Counted from the stretch's first letter, positions 11,362 to 21,769 are shown. The stretch is 64,000 nucleotides of DNA from Diphasiastrum complanatum (GCA_029204225.1 CM055102.1:5075520-5139519); one strand, 5' to 3'. Notes: a model not told the origin generated them from the sequence alone. Numbers and translations: made by a program.

Positions 11362-11546
11362 TGTCATGCCCATGACTGGTCTCGGGTAGCGTGTCCACGC
11401 TAGGGACCGGTAGACCAACAACCCGTAAGTTAATTGTGACTATAAGGGAATTGGGGCCCTTATGTGTACATGGTCAAAATTTATGGTTGTAGGCCTAAAA
11501 ACACTTGATGGGGGATTGGTATGGGTGTATCAATGAGTCATTGGGG
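11362..11546 (+). repeat. Truncated 3' LTR of the gypsy element
   Basis: It matches 5431-5615 over 185 bp with about 6 differences (around 3% by eye). It stops abruptly at 11546, where a LINE 3' end begins, so the last 225 or so bases of the LTR and any target duplication are lost. Confidence 0.85.
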
Positions 11547-11663
11547 TATAGCATTTTACGGCCATGTCCTCCTATGGATGATGCTCCCGCTGTTGCTTGT
11601 ACATATATTTTCTTTTTGGTCTTATGCACCCACGGGTGCCCAAAAGGCATTAATAAAGCTTTT

Positions 11664-11707
<44 letters not shown>
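11547..11707 (+). mobile_element. 3' tail of a LINE (outer copy) with CT-rich end
   Basis: From TATAGCATTTTACGGCC to AATAAAGC this matches 15294-15411, the 3' end of the second LINE, with few changes. A T run (11660-11668) and (CT)n (11669-11707) follow. It is probably the remainder of the LINE whose RT start lies at 5240-5430, with the sequence between deleted together with half the gypsy LTR. Confidence 0.75.
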
Positions 11708-11709
<2 letters not shown>

Positions 11710-11833
11710 CTGCGAATCATCCTACGGCTTTGCTTCGCCTTCTCTCAGGCTTTGTCTTGCGCACAAAGCGTGCTAAGAAGTTTATGTCTACAGGCTCTCG
11801 CAATCGTCTTCATACTTTGGAAATTGCATCCCC

Positions 11834-12745
11834 ATGCCTATCGATTCTGTCAGCGCTCCACCGCCACAGTTGCTGCTTCGTCCTCAGCTGCTATGGGAGA
11901 CACATGCCACACCTACACGCGACACACCACACCTGGAGAACATCTCCTCGTTGAATGAGTACATTTCTAAGCAATTTGCCGCTTTTCTTTCACAACTCAA
12001 TGAACTTCGTGCGGATTTGCTTCCTAAGACTGCCACGATTGACGCTCAACAGGCTGAAATTGCTTCTCTTCGTGCTGTGCTTAGTGCTTTGCAGAGGGAC
12101 ATCATCCCTAATATTTCCCGTGCTGTTGAGGATACTAAGGCATCCATGAGTAAGCTTCCCCTAGCGCCAGATACATGACACTGTTGAGTGCACTGCTCGG
12201 ATTCCGTTCTTGAACAGCGGCTTCATGAGACGGTGGAACATGTATAGAAAGTACCTACTCTCGAGCAAGAAGTACGTGAGACCAAATCATGGGCTTCTAC
12301 TACCCTGAGATCATCTACCACCTCTTCGTCTTCTATAGCACCCTCCTTAGACACCACGGTACAAGGCGTCTTGGCAGAACAACAACGTTTGGATGACAAA
12401 AAGCTCAACTTCAGATTCCGGGGTCTTCCTACTGAGGGCACAACACTGGACAAGGTTACCTCTTTGTTTACTTCGCGCATGGGGATCTCAGTTCTAGGTA
12501 TCCAGTATGCTTGGTGCCTCCAGCATGATCCGAAGGTATTATTTGTCAAATTCAAAACTATGGACGACCGACAAACAGTTCTTCATGCGCGTCGTACTCT
12601 CCGAGGCTCTCAAATTTACATAGATGATGACCTTACTCACTCCCAATGGTTACAACGTAAAACTATTATTCAGGAGGCAAGGACAAAACAACAGCGGGTG
12701 GTATTTACAAATGGCAACCCTCACTTTTTCTCCAAGCGTCAATAG
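11834..12745 (+). pseudogene. LINE ORF1 (coiled coil plus RRM-like domain)
   Basis: This is an RNA-binding nucleic-acid chaperone of the L1 ORF1 type. The N-terminal part (11834-12178) has heptad-like segments (EYISKQFAAFLSQLNELRAD, then EIASLRAVLSALQRDI) predicting a coiled coil. The second part (12371-12745), in the same frame, carries KLNFRFRGLPTEG, then DPKVLFVKFKTMDDRQTVL and TKQQRVVFTNGNPHFFS, which follows the L1 ORF1p RRM and C-terminal domain order. Three stops between about 12176 and 12246 separate the halves. The identification rests on motif order, with no database search. Confidence 0.7.
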
Positions 12746-12795
12746 GAAGTTGGGGTACCCGGGCATGGGAGCAGCCCGATAGCCCCGGCTAGCAT

Positions 12796-13560
12796 CACAT
12801 TCGGTTTTTGGAATTGCGGCGGCCTCTCCACCTCTTCTACAGCGGCTGCTCTTGACACCTATCAATGTTCGGCTGATTTTCTACTTTTTGCAGAGACATA
12901 TGAGTCTTCCACACACCCACTTCCGCACATTTCTAGTTTTCAGTGGATTTCTGCTCCACGACCTATGCTACAGATACTTCGGGCCTTTGGTGGAGTTGCA
13001 TGTTTGTAGAGGTCGGTGTATACTCCTCCTATTCGGTTGGTGTCTCAAGATACTTATGGCCGTTACTTGTGGCTTCAGATTACTGCATCCTTCTTGAGGC
13101 TGGACCAGGACTTGTTTGTTGCAGTGTGCTACTTTGCTCCCCACACTTCAGTGTTTATGGATTTGGGAGGTGATCCTTTTTAGGCCCTTTCTGACGGCGT
13201 TGCTAGACTCTCTCTACTTACATATTGCTTGCAGGGGACTTTAACGCACGCACAACCGCTCGCCAGACTGAGTTCTATGCTGACACACTCTCTCTTCATC
13301 TGTTGGATACCTCTTATGCCCGTTATTCTCAAGACTCATCAACAACAATTACTCTTTTTGGGAAACAGCTTCTAAGGTTGGCTCAAGCACACGGTCTCAT
13401 TATACTCAATGGTCTTCTTCAATGGCCATCCTCCTATGCATATACTTGCCACCCATTGTCACAGCGTAGTGGACTATTTCATTGCATCTCCTGCTTTATT
13501 GCCCCGCCTGGCATCCTTAACCATCGGTACCCCCGTCCTCGCTGATCACTCTCTGCTCTA
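12796..13560 (+). pseudogene. LINE ORF2 endonuclease domain (APE type)
   Basis: The readable signatures are ITFGFWNCGGLS at the N-terminus (the WN..G motif), LLFAETYES with the catalytic glutamate, the AGDFNARTT block at 13229-13255 with D and N of the active site, SVVDYFIAS, and VLADHSLLYLSF with the closing DH pair. These are the five conserved blocks of apurinic endonuclease-like LINE nucleases, in the right order. Several frameshifts and stops lie between them. The target-nicking function is known for the family; this copy is dead. Confidence 0.8.
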
Positions 13561-13789
13561 CCTCTCCTTCTCCCCAGCGCCAAGTCCACCTTCTCCTCCA
13601 CGTTCCCTCTTTGTTCGACCCACTTGCTATCGTATACCTCCTCATCAATCCCAGGCCTATGTTGCCCACGTCTCTCGTCTTCTGGACCACTTCCCTTCCT
13701 CCTCTGATGTCACTACCCAAGACACACGCCCTGACTACTGCCGCTCATGCCATTGTGCCCCCTCGCCGCTTCTCTTCTCATCGTCGTAC

Positions 13790-14107
13790 CCATAATAAAT
13801 GGTATGACAACGACTGTTCTTTCTTCCAGAAATATGTCGAGTTCCTCAAATTCTCCAATTCTACACTGTCTTCTTCCGCAGAAAAGCAGCTTCGTTCCCT
13901 TCTCCGCAAAAAGAAAGTGGCCTACTTTTCTTCCCGTTCCTCCTACCTCCTTCGCTCCCTCCACTCTGCTTCCTCGGCTACTTTTTGGAAGATCTTTCTT
14001 CATAAGCCCCTATCCATTGCACCCATCCCTCTTCAATCATGGGTCGACTATGCAACCAACCTATATACAACTGCTCACCCTTCCATCTCTCTTTCTTCTC
14101 GTCCTAC
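13790..14107 (+). pseudogene. LINE ORF2 endonuclease-RT linker
   Basis: THNKWYDNDCSFFQKYVEFL, then RSLLRKKKVAYFSSRSSYLL and FWKIFLHKP lead into SLSSRPTHCDLFS. This is the basic linker that precedes RT in plant L1-like elements (W.D.dC....r......RK.KvaYf). The last residues match the outer LINE copy at 5240. At about 14108 the sequence changes to the post-RT region. Confidence 0.7.
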
Positions 14108-15162
14108 CCATTGTGACCTCTTTTCTTGGTTCTTGTAGTGATGTATGCCTCCGAGATTTGGTTGCCAGGACTTTCTATCTGGGACTGGGCATGCATTTCC
14201 CACATTCAGGCCACTATGTTGGGTCGCATGATACGTGCCAAGACTACCACCCTCATGATATCCTATGTGCTGAGTTTGCTACTCCTCCGATCATCCTTGA
14301 GGGCTTTTTCCGCCGTATTCTTTTTCTTCAGCGGATTCAGGAGATTCGTGCATCTCACCCGGATAGATACATAGTTGTTGCGGTTACTTCTTCACGTGTC
14401 CTAGCTGATTCCCATGCCAAGCTATCCTGGTACCAACAGGCGTCTAATCTCTTACGACATCTGGGCATCTCTATCATGGATCTTCCTCGTGGTACGCATT
14501 CATATATCCGAGGCTATTTATTTCGTCGATATATGCAGCAGACTTGGAGCTCCCTCCCACCTTCCCGTATTCGATTGAGCTATTACCAAACACACTTCCT
14601 CTCTCTGGATCCTTCTGGTTTGCCATTGTTGCCGCTCTATCTCTCACAGCCCCTATCACACGGCCTGCGCTATTGTCTTGGGCAGTTGCGCATTTCCTCT
14701 CATCAGCTTGCTATTGAGGCCGGTCGTGCATGGGATATCCCCCGGGAGCGTCGTCTATGTCGCTTGTGCTCGTTGCAGGAGGTGGAAGATGAAGCCCATT
14801 TCCTCCTCAGATGTCCGTTGTATTATGAGATATGGGAGAGGTATTATTGTCTCTTTCGCGATGGCCCGCATACACTTTACAATTTTGTCTCCTATCCTGA
14901 TGCTCGTTGCTTGGGACTTCTTGTTCGTGAGATGCTTACTCTCCGTCAGTCTCATCTGCCTGTACCAGATCACCTGGGGTTAGACTCTCGGCAGCTGCTT
15001 TTCACTGGCTTCTTTCGGACTCGAGCACATGCTGATGACTCCGATGATGAGATTCCTATGGCTGTGCCACTGCGGAAAAAGCCCAGATGTAGTCGGCACT
15101 CGCCTCCATCGGGGCCCACTGTACGGTCCACTCAGCGAACACTTCACACTTACTTTTGCTGA
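14108..15162 (+). pseudogene. LINE ORF2 C-terminal domain with zinc finger
   Basis: It opens with VVMYASEIWLPGLSIWDWAC, the segment that normally follows RT, then moves by frameshift into a long open frame. The block RRLCRLCSLQEVEDEAHFLL followed by RCPLYYEIWERYY is a C..C..H..C finger of the zf-RVT kind found at LINE C-termini. The frame ends with a basic serine-rich tail and TGA at 15160-15162. The whole RT palm is missing between the linker and this domain. Homologous residues occur in the third LINE at 16404-16787, which confirms the frame. Confidence 0.75.
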
Positions 15163-15418
15163 TATGTACTTATTCTCCACCTGGCCCGGGTTGTGGGCAT
15201 TGGTACTTTTTCTGTAGTTCTTCTGTTATACCTGGCCCAGGTTGTGGGCTTATTTTCACTTCTGCTTTGTTCTACTTTCATTTGTAGCTAGTTTATAGCA
15301 TTTTACGGCCACGTCCTCCTATGGATGATTCTCCCACTATTGCTTGTACATATTTTCTTTTTGGTCTTATGCACCCATGGGTGCCCAAAAGACGTTAATA
15401 AAGCTTTCTTTCTTTCTT

Positions 15419-15474
<56 letters not shown>
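15163..15474 (+). repeat. LINE 3' UTR and CTTT/CT/CA tail
   Basis: The UTR includes two copies of CCTGGCCC(A/G)GGTTGTGGGC (about 15181 and 15231). The segment from 15294 is shared with 11547. It ends AATAAAGC, then (CTTT)n to about 15423, (CT)n to about 15450 and (AC)n to 15474. Confidence 0.75.
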
Positions 15475-15499
15475 ATTCTTGAGTCTTTGCACTTTCCCA

Positions 15500-15790
15500 T
15501 GTAAAACTTCTAACTTCTAAATTTTGATTTCTAAGTTCTAAGTACTAAAAGTTGTAACTATCAAGTTTAATTAATAACTAGTCAGTTATAACTACTAACC
15601 TGAAAATTGAAACTTCTAAGTTCTAAATTCTAACCCTAATTAGTAACTATTAACTACTAACTACTAACTACTAATCTGAAATTTCAAAGTTCTAACCACC
15701 AATGACTAACACCTAAAATTCTATTATGCTATTAAAGTTTTAAACATTTTAGTAATAACTAACTACTATGGACAATGGTACTAACTACTA
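15500..15790. repeat. Degenerate CTAACTA / TTCTAA short-period repeat
   Basis: About 290 bp is built from variants of AACTACTAACTACTAA and AAATTCTAAGTTCTAA, with a CTAACCCTAATTAG stretch inside. No coding signal was seen. It is AT-rich simple-type satellite sequence, possibly a decayed minisatellite. Confidence 0.65.
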
Positions 15791-16034
15791 ACTAAGTCCT
15801 CGCAAATGCACATTGATGATTGATGATTGCAGAATGTCAGAATCAAGTGACAAGATCTAATCATCTCACAATGCACAAAAACCCCAAAACACTCCTAAAC
15901 CCTCACAGTGAATGACAAATTTTTTTCCACCTTAGGGCTCACAATTATCAATAGTAAATAGTAAACACTAAACATGAAACTAGAAACTTGCAATGATTGA
16001 TCAATCATCATTTTTCAATGGCGTGAATAAAGTG

Positions 16035-16043
16035 CTCTCTCTC

Positions 16044-16082
<39 letters not shown>
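16035..16082. repeat. CT microsatellite after AATAAAG
   Basis: (CT)n with one CTAT interruption. It directly follows GAATAAAGTG and directly precedes the start of a LINE fragment, repeating the pattern at 11669 and 15424. Confidence 0.85.
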
Positions 16083-16085
<3 letters not shown>

Positions 16086-16930
16086 GGAGTGGCTTTGTCT
16101 ATTGCTGCTTCGTTGACTTCAGGAAAGCCTTCGACTCTGTCCCACGCTCCTTACTCATCTAGTGGATACGAGACCTTGGTTTTTCTGATGACACAGTCCT
16201 AGCAGTGATGGCACTTTATGAGAGAGTATTGGGATGTTTTTGGAGTGACAGAGGTATCTCAGAGCATATCATGAGCACTATTGGGGTGAAGCAGGGATGT
16301 TCCCTCTCCTTACACTTTTTGGATTATATATTGATGAGTTGGAGAGAGTTATTGAGTAGTGCGGTGGTTCTGGTTGCAGACTTGGTGACATCTTGATCGG
16401 TGCATGGGCCTCACTTCATCTGACTGGGCCAGTATCTCGCGATTACAGATCAATATGCTTTCACGCATGATTCGGGCTAAGCCATCAATACCACACCAGA
16501 TCATCCTTGCTGAGTTTGCGGTTCCGCCTATGTACCTTGATGCCTTACTCCAGCTCATCACATATATTCAGCGCGTCAATGTGTTCCAGTCCTTTGAGCA
16601 GAGATATACTCAGGCTGCTCTCATTTCATCTCAACGTCTTCACAGTCAGGGCTACCATGTGTCTTGGTTTTCTCAGGCCTTCAGACCTCGTAGCACACTC
16701 GGTATCTCTATCGCTGCTCTTCCTTCTGGTAGTACCCATGACTACATCAGACGATTCATTTATAGAGCTTACCTTGAGCGAGCCTAGCATGGCCAGTTGG
16801 GTGTCAAACCCGACTTTTATTGACTTCATTTTTTGGAGACAAATGTATCAAGGTCCCCACTTTACCTACGATCTGGATTATCACATGGTCTCAGATTCAT
16901 ATTGGGTCAGCTCCGTGTCTCTTTGTAGGA
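16083..16930 (+). pseudogene. Third LINE copy: RT fragment joined to C-terminal domain
   Basis: VDFRKAFDSVPRSLLI is LINE RT block 3, with the first catalytic aspartate. GVKQGCSLS followed by LYIDELERVIE is the block before the YADD box. The YADD region itself is absent. From 16404 the open frame MGLTSSDWASISRLQINMLS, LAEFAVPPMYLDALLQLI and TLGISIAALPSGSTHDYIRR is homologous to the C-terminal domain of the LINE at 14150-14550. The homology continues (SDGLRF.LGQLR-like) to about 16925. No 3' tail follows. Confidence 0.75.
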
Positions 16931-17002
16931 ATCTAGAATCAAGACTATTCATTAACACAAAGTATCCTCAAAGAGAAGAGAGAGATGGTTAGATGACCCT
17001 CT

Positions 17003-17368
17003 TGTAGAAACTTGTGGACAGCCAATATGAACAGTAGATTGCTTAACAAAAGTGTGTGTCATACAAATGAATGGCTACCTATAAGTAGTCCAAGATGGCT
17101 ATCTACCTTCATGACTGTTGGCTGTCCAATAACTTGACTAATGGCTATCTAGCTACCATAAGTTACATAAAATAATTAAGTACCCCAAATAACAAGTTAG
17201 GTACTTGATTCACATGTATAGGCCCGTAGTGGACCCACGAGTCCCTACAAGTTAGTTTCATACTAACTTGGGGGCCTGAAATATAAATGACCATGGTTAG
17301 ACAGATCTCGACCTTTTGGGTCATAGTAATCTATGGCTTCTACATCATTTAGATTTATTATTCTAGCA
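17003..17368 (-). mobile_element. Probable 3' LTR of a minus-strand copia fragment
   Basis: On the minus strand it starts TGCTAGAATAAT just after a purine stretch (AAGGAGGG) that follows the RNase H stop. It could end at TTTCTACA (17003), giving TG..CA. Only one copy exists in the window, so the far end is a guess. Confidence 0.45.
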
Positions 17369-17411
17369 CCCTCCTTAAATGAAAATGACATGTAAAAATG
17401 ACATGTATTCA

Positions 17412-17895
17412 CTAAGTAAGAAAATCAGCATGTTGCTTTAAATTACAAGCTTCACAAAGAGCTTTAAATCGAACTCTAGGCAATGCCTTAGTGAACACAT
17501 CTGCAATATTATCCTCCGTGGGACAATATTCAAGCGTGATGTTGCCATTATGAAGCTTCTCCCGAACAAAGTGATAGTGGATCTCGATATACTTTGTTCT
17601 TGCATGAAATACTGGATTTCGTGCAATGGCAATAGCACTTTGACTATCCGTAAATAGGAGAGTAGCTGAGGGCTGGCCATGCTTCATATCGACAAGTAAT
17701 TGTCTCAGCCATATACACTCCGTAGTGGCTGAAAACGTTGCTCTATATTCTGCTTCACTTGAGGATGTAGCAACGGTGGGCTGCTTCTTGCTTACTCAAG
17801 AAATTGCAGAATTTCCAATGAAAAAGTAATGACCACTAGTAGAGCGTCTAGTGTCTTGATCTCCACCCCAATCCGAGCATAAAAACCAGCCAAAC
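17412..17895 (-). pseudogene. Ty1/copia RNase H C-terminal fragment
   Basis: Read on the minus strand: RRSTSGHYFFIGNSAIS, then QPTVATSSSEAEYRA, then LLFTDSQSAIAIARNPVFHA, YIEIHYHFVREKL, EDNIADVFTKALPRVRF. These are the conserved RNase H active-site blocks (SSSEAEY, D.QSAI) and the C-terminal tail of plant copia. One stop lies after SAIS. RT is not present upstream; the sequence changes near 17900 to an opposite-strand gypsy protease fragment. Confidence 0.85.
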
Positions 17896-17928
17896 ATGCA
17901 TCATCACTAGAAGGATAAAACAGATCAA

Positions 17929-18178
17929 GTGTTTTACTTCCTTGAAGATATTGAGGCTTTGGTTCATACCAGCATTACACATTCATTTCTTAATTCTTCT
18001 CATGTACGTGCTACGCTTGTCGTTGCTCCGTTGTTTTTGCATTTTGAAGTTGCTTATTCCCAATATTTTCAAGCTCTTTTATATCATAATGGTGGTTTTA
18101 TTGGCCAAGCTGACTTCCATATTAACCCCTTAGAAAGATATCACATTCTTGTTGGCATTGATTGATTTACTTCTCTGA
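17929..18178 (+). pseudogene. Gypsy-type aspartic protease remnant, catalytic site lost
   Basis: The frame contains EALVHTSITHSFLNSSHVRA, followed later by LERYHILVGIDWFTSLN. This fits the gypsy protease pattern ALiDtGAThSFis..fv ... l..ydviLGmDWL in order and spacing of about 75 residues. The catalytic DTG is replaced by HTS, so the enzyme would be inactive. It starts near where the minus-strand copia fragment ends, and no gag or RT of the same element is visible nearby. Confidence 0.55.
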
Positions 18179-18179
18179 A

Positions 18180-19420
18180 TAATGTTACTTTCCATTTGTA
18201 TTCATCCTAGTGAACAAAGTAAAAAGAGAAAGAACAAGGCTTAAAGGCTGTTGATCATTGAAATCCACTACTGATTATGAGGACTAGGTGTGTTCTCTTT
18301 GGACTGCTAGTTCCGAGGACTTAAGGAATTCTCTTTGAAAAAGCAAAAGCTAAGACAATATTACATGGGACCAAGTGAATCCTGCAAAAAGCACAGCATG
18401 GGACGAACTTTGTCCTCTTCAATTATAGATAAATGCAGAAGTACTTTGTGCCTCGAAGCATGCAAAGTTAAAGTGGCTATACAATTACTAAATTTCATAA
18501 TTCAGAATTTTTAATAAGCCACCTTCCGGGCAATTTTTTTGTGTGTGAGTGTCAAGGACATATAATACTTACGGGTTTTTTTTGCCTTCGAAGGATCCTT
18601 ATGCTTAGGGTCACATGGAAGGTTCCTTGATGGTTCTCCAAAAGACTCTAAATTAAAGACGAAAGTCAGTCATTTGATAGGTTTTAATTATTCAGATGCT
18701 TGAGATCTTCGTGCGAGAACTTAATTACATTGCTTGTAGGGCCTTGCCTATGGTTATTGTTGGTAATCTTTAGTAATCTTTGAAGGAGATTGTTCAATTT
18801 TCATCAATTGTGATCTATTTATGCTTATTGTGACGCCATATCTCCTGTTCATAACTTGACTTTTTTGGCAACTTGCTAACTAGCTTCTTGTCTTGTCCCA
18901 ACTAACACCAAATTGCAGCTTGCAACACATTCAACCCTGCTTAGGCCAAGCCTTTACTGTATCTTTATGGTTGCCTGATCCTTCTGGTAGCTGATTCGTC
19001 TCTAGGATGATGCTTGGTCCAATGTTGGCACTTAACACTGCAGTCTCATGTTTGAAGTACCTTCTTTGGAATTTGATCCTCGGTCCACTGCATAATTCTG
19101 CAGAACATGCTTAGGAGGTTTCAAGCGTTTACTGACATTTACTCACATGACTACGTAAATATCTATTGTGTGATTCTTTTATTTTCTAGCTAGATTATGT
19201 TACATCTGAGCATGTGATATTTTGAAATATAGTAAACCCTTGAAGCATATGGAGTTTCTAAGTTTTGAAGTCCCCTTAGTTCTATTGGATTTTGTTTCCT
19301 GGGAAAAAGAAGTGCGGAGGAGTAACTAATGTTGTTGAGATAGGGGTTATCTCATTTGCAAAGCATTCAGCAATAAGTCTCTTGTACTCTCCAAATTGTT
19401 GATTGTGGTCTTCAATGTAG
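18180..19420 (+). other. Non-coding stretch upstream of the O-fucosyltransferase exons
   Basis: I searched for the N-terminal O-fucosyltransferase exons here (the GGLNQMR and ATLVVP..D type blocks) and did not see them. It may be intron sequence. No transposon protein is recognisable. Confidence 0.4.
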
Positions 19421-20671
19421 TGGATTTGCAGATATTTTTGATGCAGAGTACTTTATTCAGCAGATGAAGGGTTTTCTGCATGTTGTGAAAGAGCTCCCTC
19501 CATACCTTGCCTCTAAGCCTCCTGTTGTTGTAGACTGCCACAAGAGAAAGCCTTTTGACTACATTGAAACGGTCCTTCCTGTTTTGCTTGAGCACAAGCT
19601 TGTGATTATCAATCCTGCTGCAAGTCAAAGAGCTGACAGGTTAGTATTCTGGTGTAGAAGGAACTGATTGCAATGACTCATGCTAGTAGGTAGCTTCGTC
19701 TCTCTGCATCGATTTTTATCTTAGATTTTACAAGGTGGAAAGGGACTGATGTGTGCCTGATACATCCAGCAACATTGCAAAGATGCACAAAAGCATCCAG
19801 CATTTGCAAAAGCCTATAAGGTCAATTCATAAAATGCTTGTGCTCTTTGAGATTTTATTTGTGAACTTCCAAACAAAATTTTTGGATTCATTACTTTCTG
19901 AAATAATTTTCTGGATTGTTCTTTCACAGGTATCCCATTTGGGCAAAAGCGACAAGATGTCAAGCTTGTTTCAAAGCCATTCGGCTTGTTAATCATCTTG
20001 AAAGTAAAGCCAAGCTCATCTTGGATAGAATACCTCGTCCCTTTGTTGCTTTGCATCTACGATTTGAGCCTGATATGATTGCCTACAGTCGATGCTCATA
20101 TCAAAATCTTTCTTCAAGCTCACTAGAAGCTATTGAGGCTGTTCGGGAGGGTAGACCAGCTTTTACTGGAAATCTTGCAGATAATTGGAGGCGAAGAGGG
20201 AAGTGTCCCTTAACTCCGGTAGAGGCTGCTTTCATTTTACAAGCATTAAGATTACCAACTAACATTCCCATTTATCTCGCATCTGGTGGGGGTCTTCTAG
20301 AGAAAGACGGCTTTATGAAAGTGTACAGTAATACTTACGAAAAGAAAGATTTCCTTGATACTCAGTTCTTAAAGCAGCTGCGAGGAAATAGCAAAGCAGC
20401 TATAGATTACTATGTTTCTCTTAAAAGCGACCTGTTCATTGCCACTTACTTTGGGAACATGGACAAAATGGTAGTTGCAGATAGGTCCCTGATCAATACA
20501 GGAAAGACAGTTGTGCTTAATCGGAAAGTCTTTGCAGAGGCCATATCACAAGGATTGAATGGAAGTCATTTAGCATATAGAGTATGGCAAACACATAAAG
20601 CCTTGCTTGACAATGGAAACCATCTTCCTTTGCCTGACTGTTTTTGTCACAGCAACGCAGGCCAAGAATGA
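19421..20671 (+). CDS. O-fucosyltransferase family protein, last two exons (partial)
   Basis: These are two exons of a plant GDP-fucose protein O-fucosyltransferase family member, a Golgi-type glycosyltransferase family. Exon A (19421-19639) reads GFADIFDAEYFIQQMKGFLH, ending ASQRADR; its last codon is split by a GT donor at 19640. Exon B (19930-20671, after TTTCACAG) restores ADRYPIWAK and runs to TGA. It includes RPFVALHLRFEPDMIAYSRC (the HLRFE.DM family motif), GKCPLTPVEAAFILQAL, IPIYLASGGG and DLFIATYFGNMDK, all hallmark blocks in order. The intron is 290 bp with GT..AG ends. The reading frame is intact, unlike everything around it. Upstream exons with the N-terminal GDP-fucose-binding half are not visible, so the gene either has a long intron filled by transposons or is 5'-truncated. 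The acceptor chosen for exon A (TGTAG at 19420) fits the family; TTGCAG at 19431 is an alternative. Confidence 0.85.
19640..19929 (+). other. Intron of the O-fucosyltransferase gene
   Basis: It starts GTTAGT and ends TTTCACAG. Removal joins AG|G to give the arginine of ADRYP and keeps the frame. It is T-rich, as plant introns usually are. Confidence 0.8.
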
Positions 20672-21731
20672 TTCAGTTTTTTCCTTGTGTCAAACTCACC
20701 AGAAAATGTTTGTCGATAGTTAGCATATTGTTTCATTGGTCATTTTACAATAGACTCTGGAGGGCAAAAGTGACGCCAGTTTCAAAGAGGATGGGTTATT
20801 CACAACAAGCCATTACCAAAATTTATGAAATGGCTTTTTGTGTGGGGCATCCAATGTTTATCAAAAAGTAGCAATCAACAATTTGGATTAAAATGGTCCA
20901 GTATCCTGGCATAGTCACAAGTCAGTTAGATTTGTGTGATTTGAATCAATTCAATTTCATTTTGAAGTTTGAGTCGTTCTACTGCAAAATGATTCGAATT
21001 AACTTGAATATATATTTTTTCAAAATTTCAAAAAAGAGGCTTTATAAATAAGCTGTTTGAATTGCAAGTTGATCTAATGCAATTTGAATGTATTCGAAGT
21101 GAGGCTTTTTATTATCAGGTATCCTGGTGCAACTTTTCGGGTTCCTGCACCCGCTTAAAGGATTTTCAAATTCCCCTGAATAGTTTGGGCCTGTGTGTTT
21201 CTTTGTATTACAAGTTCCTTCTTCATGAATGTAATTTTTCTAGAGCTACTTTCATGTGATATTTCCAAGTTGCATATTTTCCTTTCTTGAACTTGGATGT
21301 ACAATTAATGCCAGATTTCGACATTGCAAGGGGAGTCTTGATGTTATTATGAAGGTAAAAATGATTCCTTTGCTATTTGCTTTTTTTCAGTTCTCTATCA
21401 TTCATCTGCTACAGGGCTGGTGCTGAAGTAGATAACAAACATGACCAGCAACGATGGTGTGAGCATTAACTTGTGGAAATCTAAACTATTCAAGTTACGG
21501 CATTTTTATACCCAAAAGCCTTGCATCAAATGAAGTATTGTTAATGGACCAGATCTCGAATAGGGTGATGTTCCTTTCACAATCGATTAGTTTTTATAGC
21601 TTATTCAAGATCTTGTTATGATAACCAAGGTTTTGATATGGCGTTATCATTCAGACCAAGATATGTAAAATTTGTATGCATCACCATTTATAGAAGTCAC
21701 AACATATGCTTGTGGTCTGCCTCATACATGT

Positions 21732-21769
<38 letters not shown>

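Larger units (their letters stand above)
5431..11546 (+). mobile_element. Degenerate Ty3/gypsy retrotransposon inside a LINE
   Basis: Matching LTR starts (TGTCATGCCCATGAC) occur at 5431 and 11362. A TGGTATCAGAGC primer site lies at 5841, a purine tract lies before the second LTR, and integrase remnants precede it in the correct orientation. The 185 bp shared by the two LTRs differ at about 6 positions. The right LTR is cut at 11546, where LINE 3' tail sequence begins. Most of the interior (about 8.0-10.3 kb) is too decayed to assign. It is a chromovirus-like element, judging by the integrase C-terminus. Confidence 0.85.
11708..15424 (+). mobile_element. L1-like LINE, RT-deleted copy
   Basis: In order, this contains an ORF1 with coiled coil and RRM-like region, an APE-type endonuclease, the endonuclease-RT linker, a junction where the RT domain is absent, the C-terminal domain with a CCHC-type zinc finger, a 3' UTR, and an AATAAAG signal followed by (CTTT)n, (CT)n and (CA)n. 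It starts directly after the CT tract of the previous LINE tail. Without RT and with stops in ORF1, it cannot be autonomous. Confidence 0.85.

Noticed and set aside
19753-19992. Open frame inside the O-fucosyltransferase intron
   Set aside because: It overlaps the splice acceptor in the wrong frame, and the spliced reading restores the family motif ADRYP. Intron translation.
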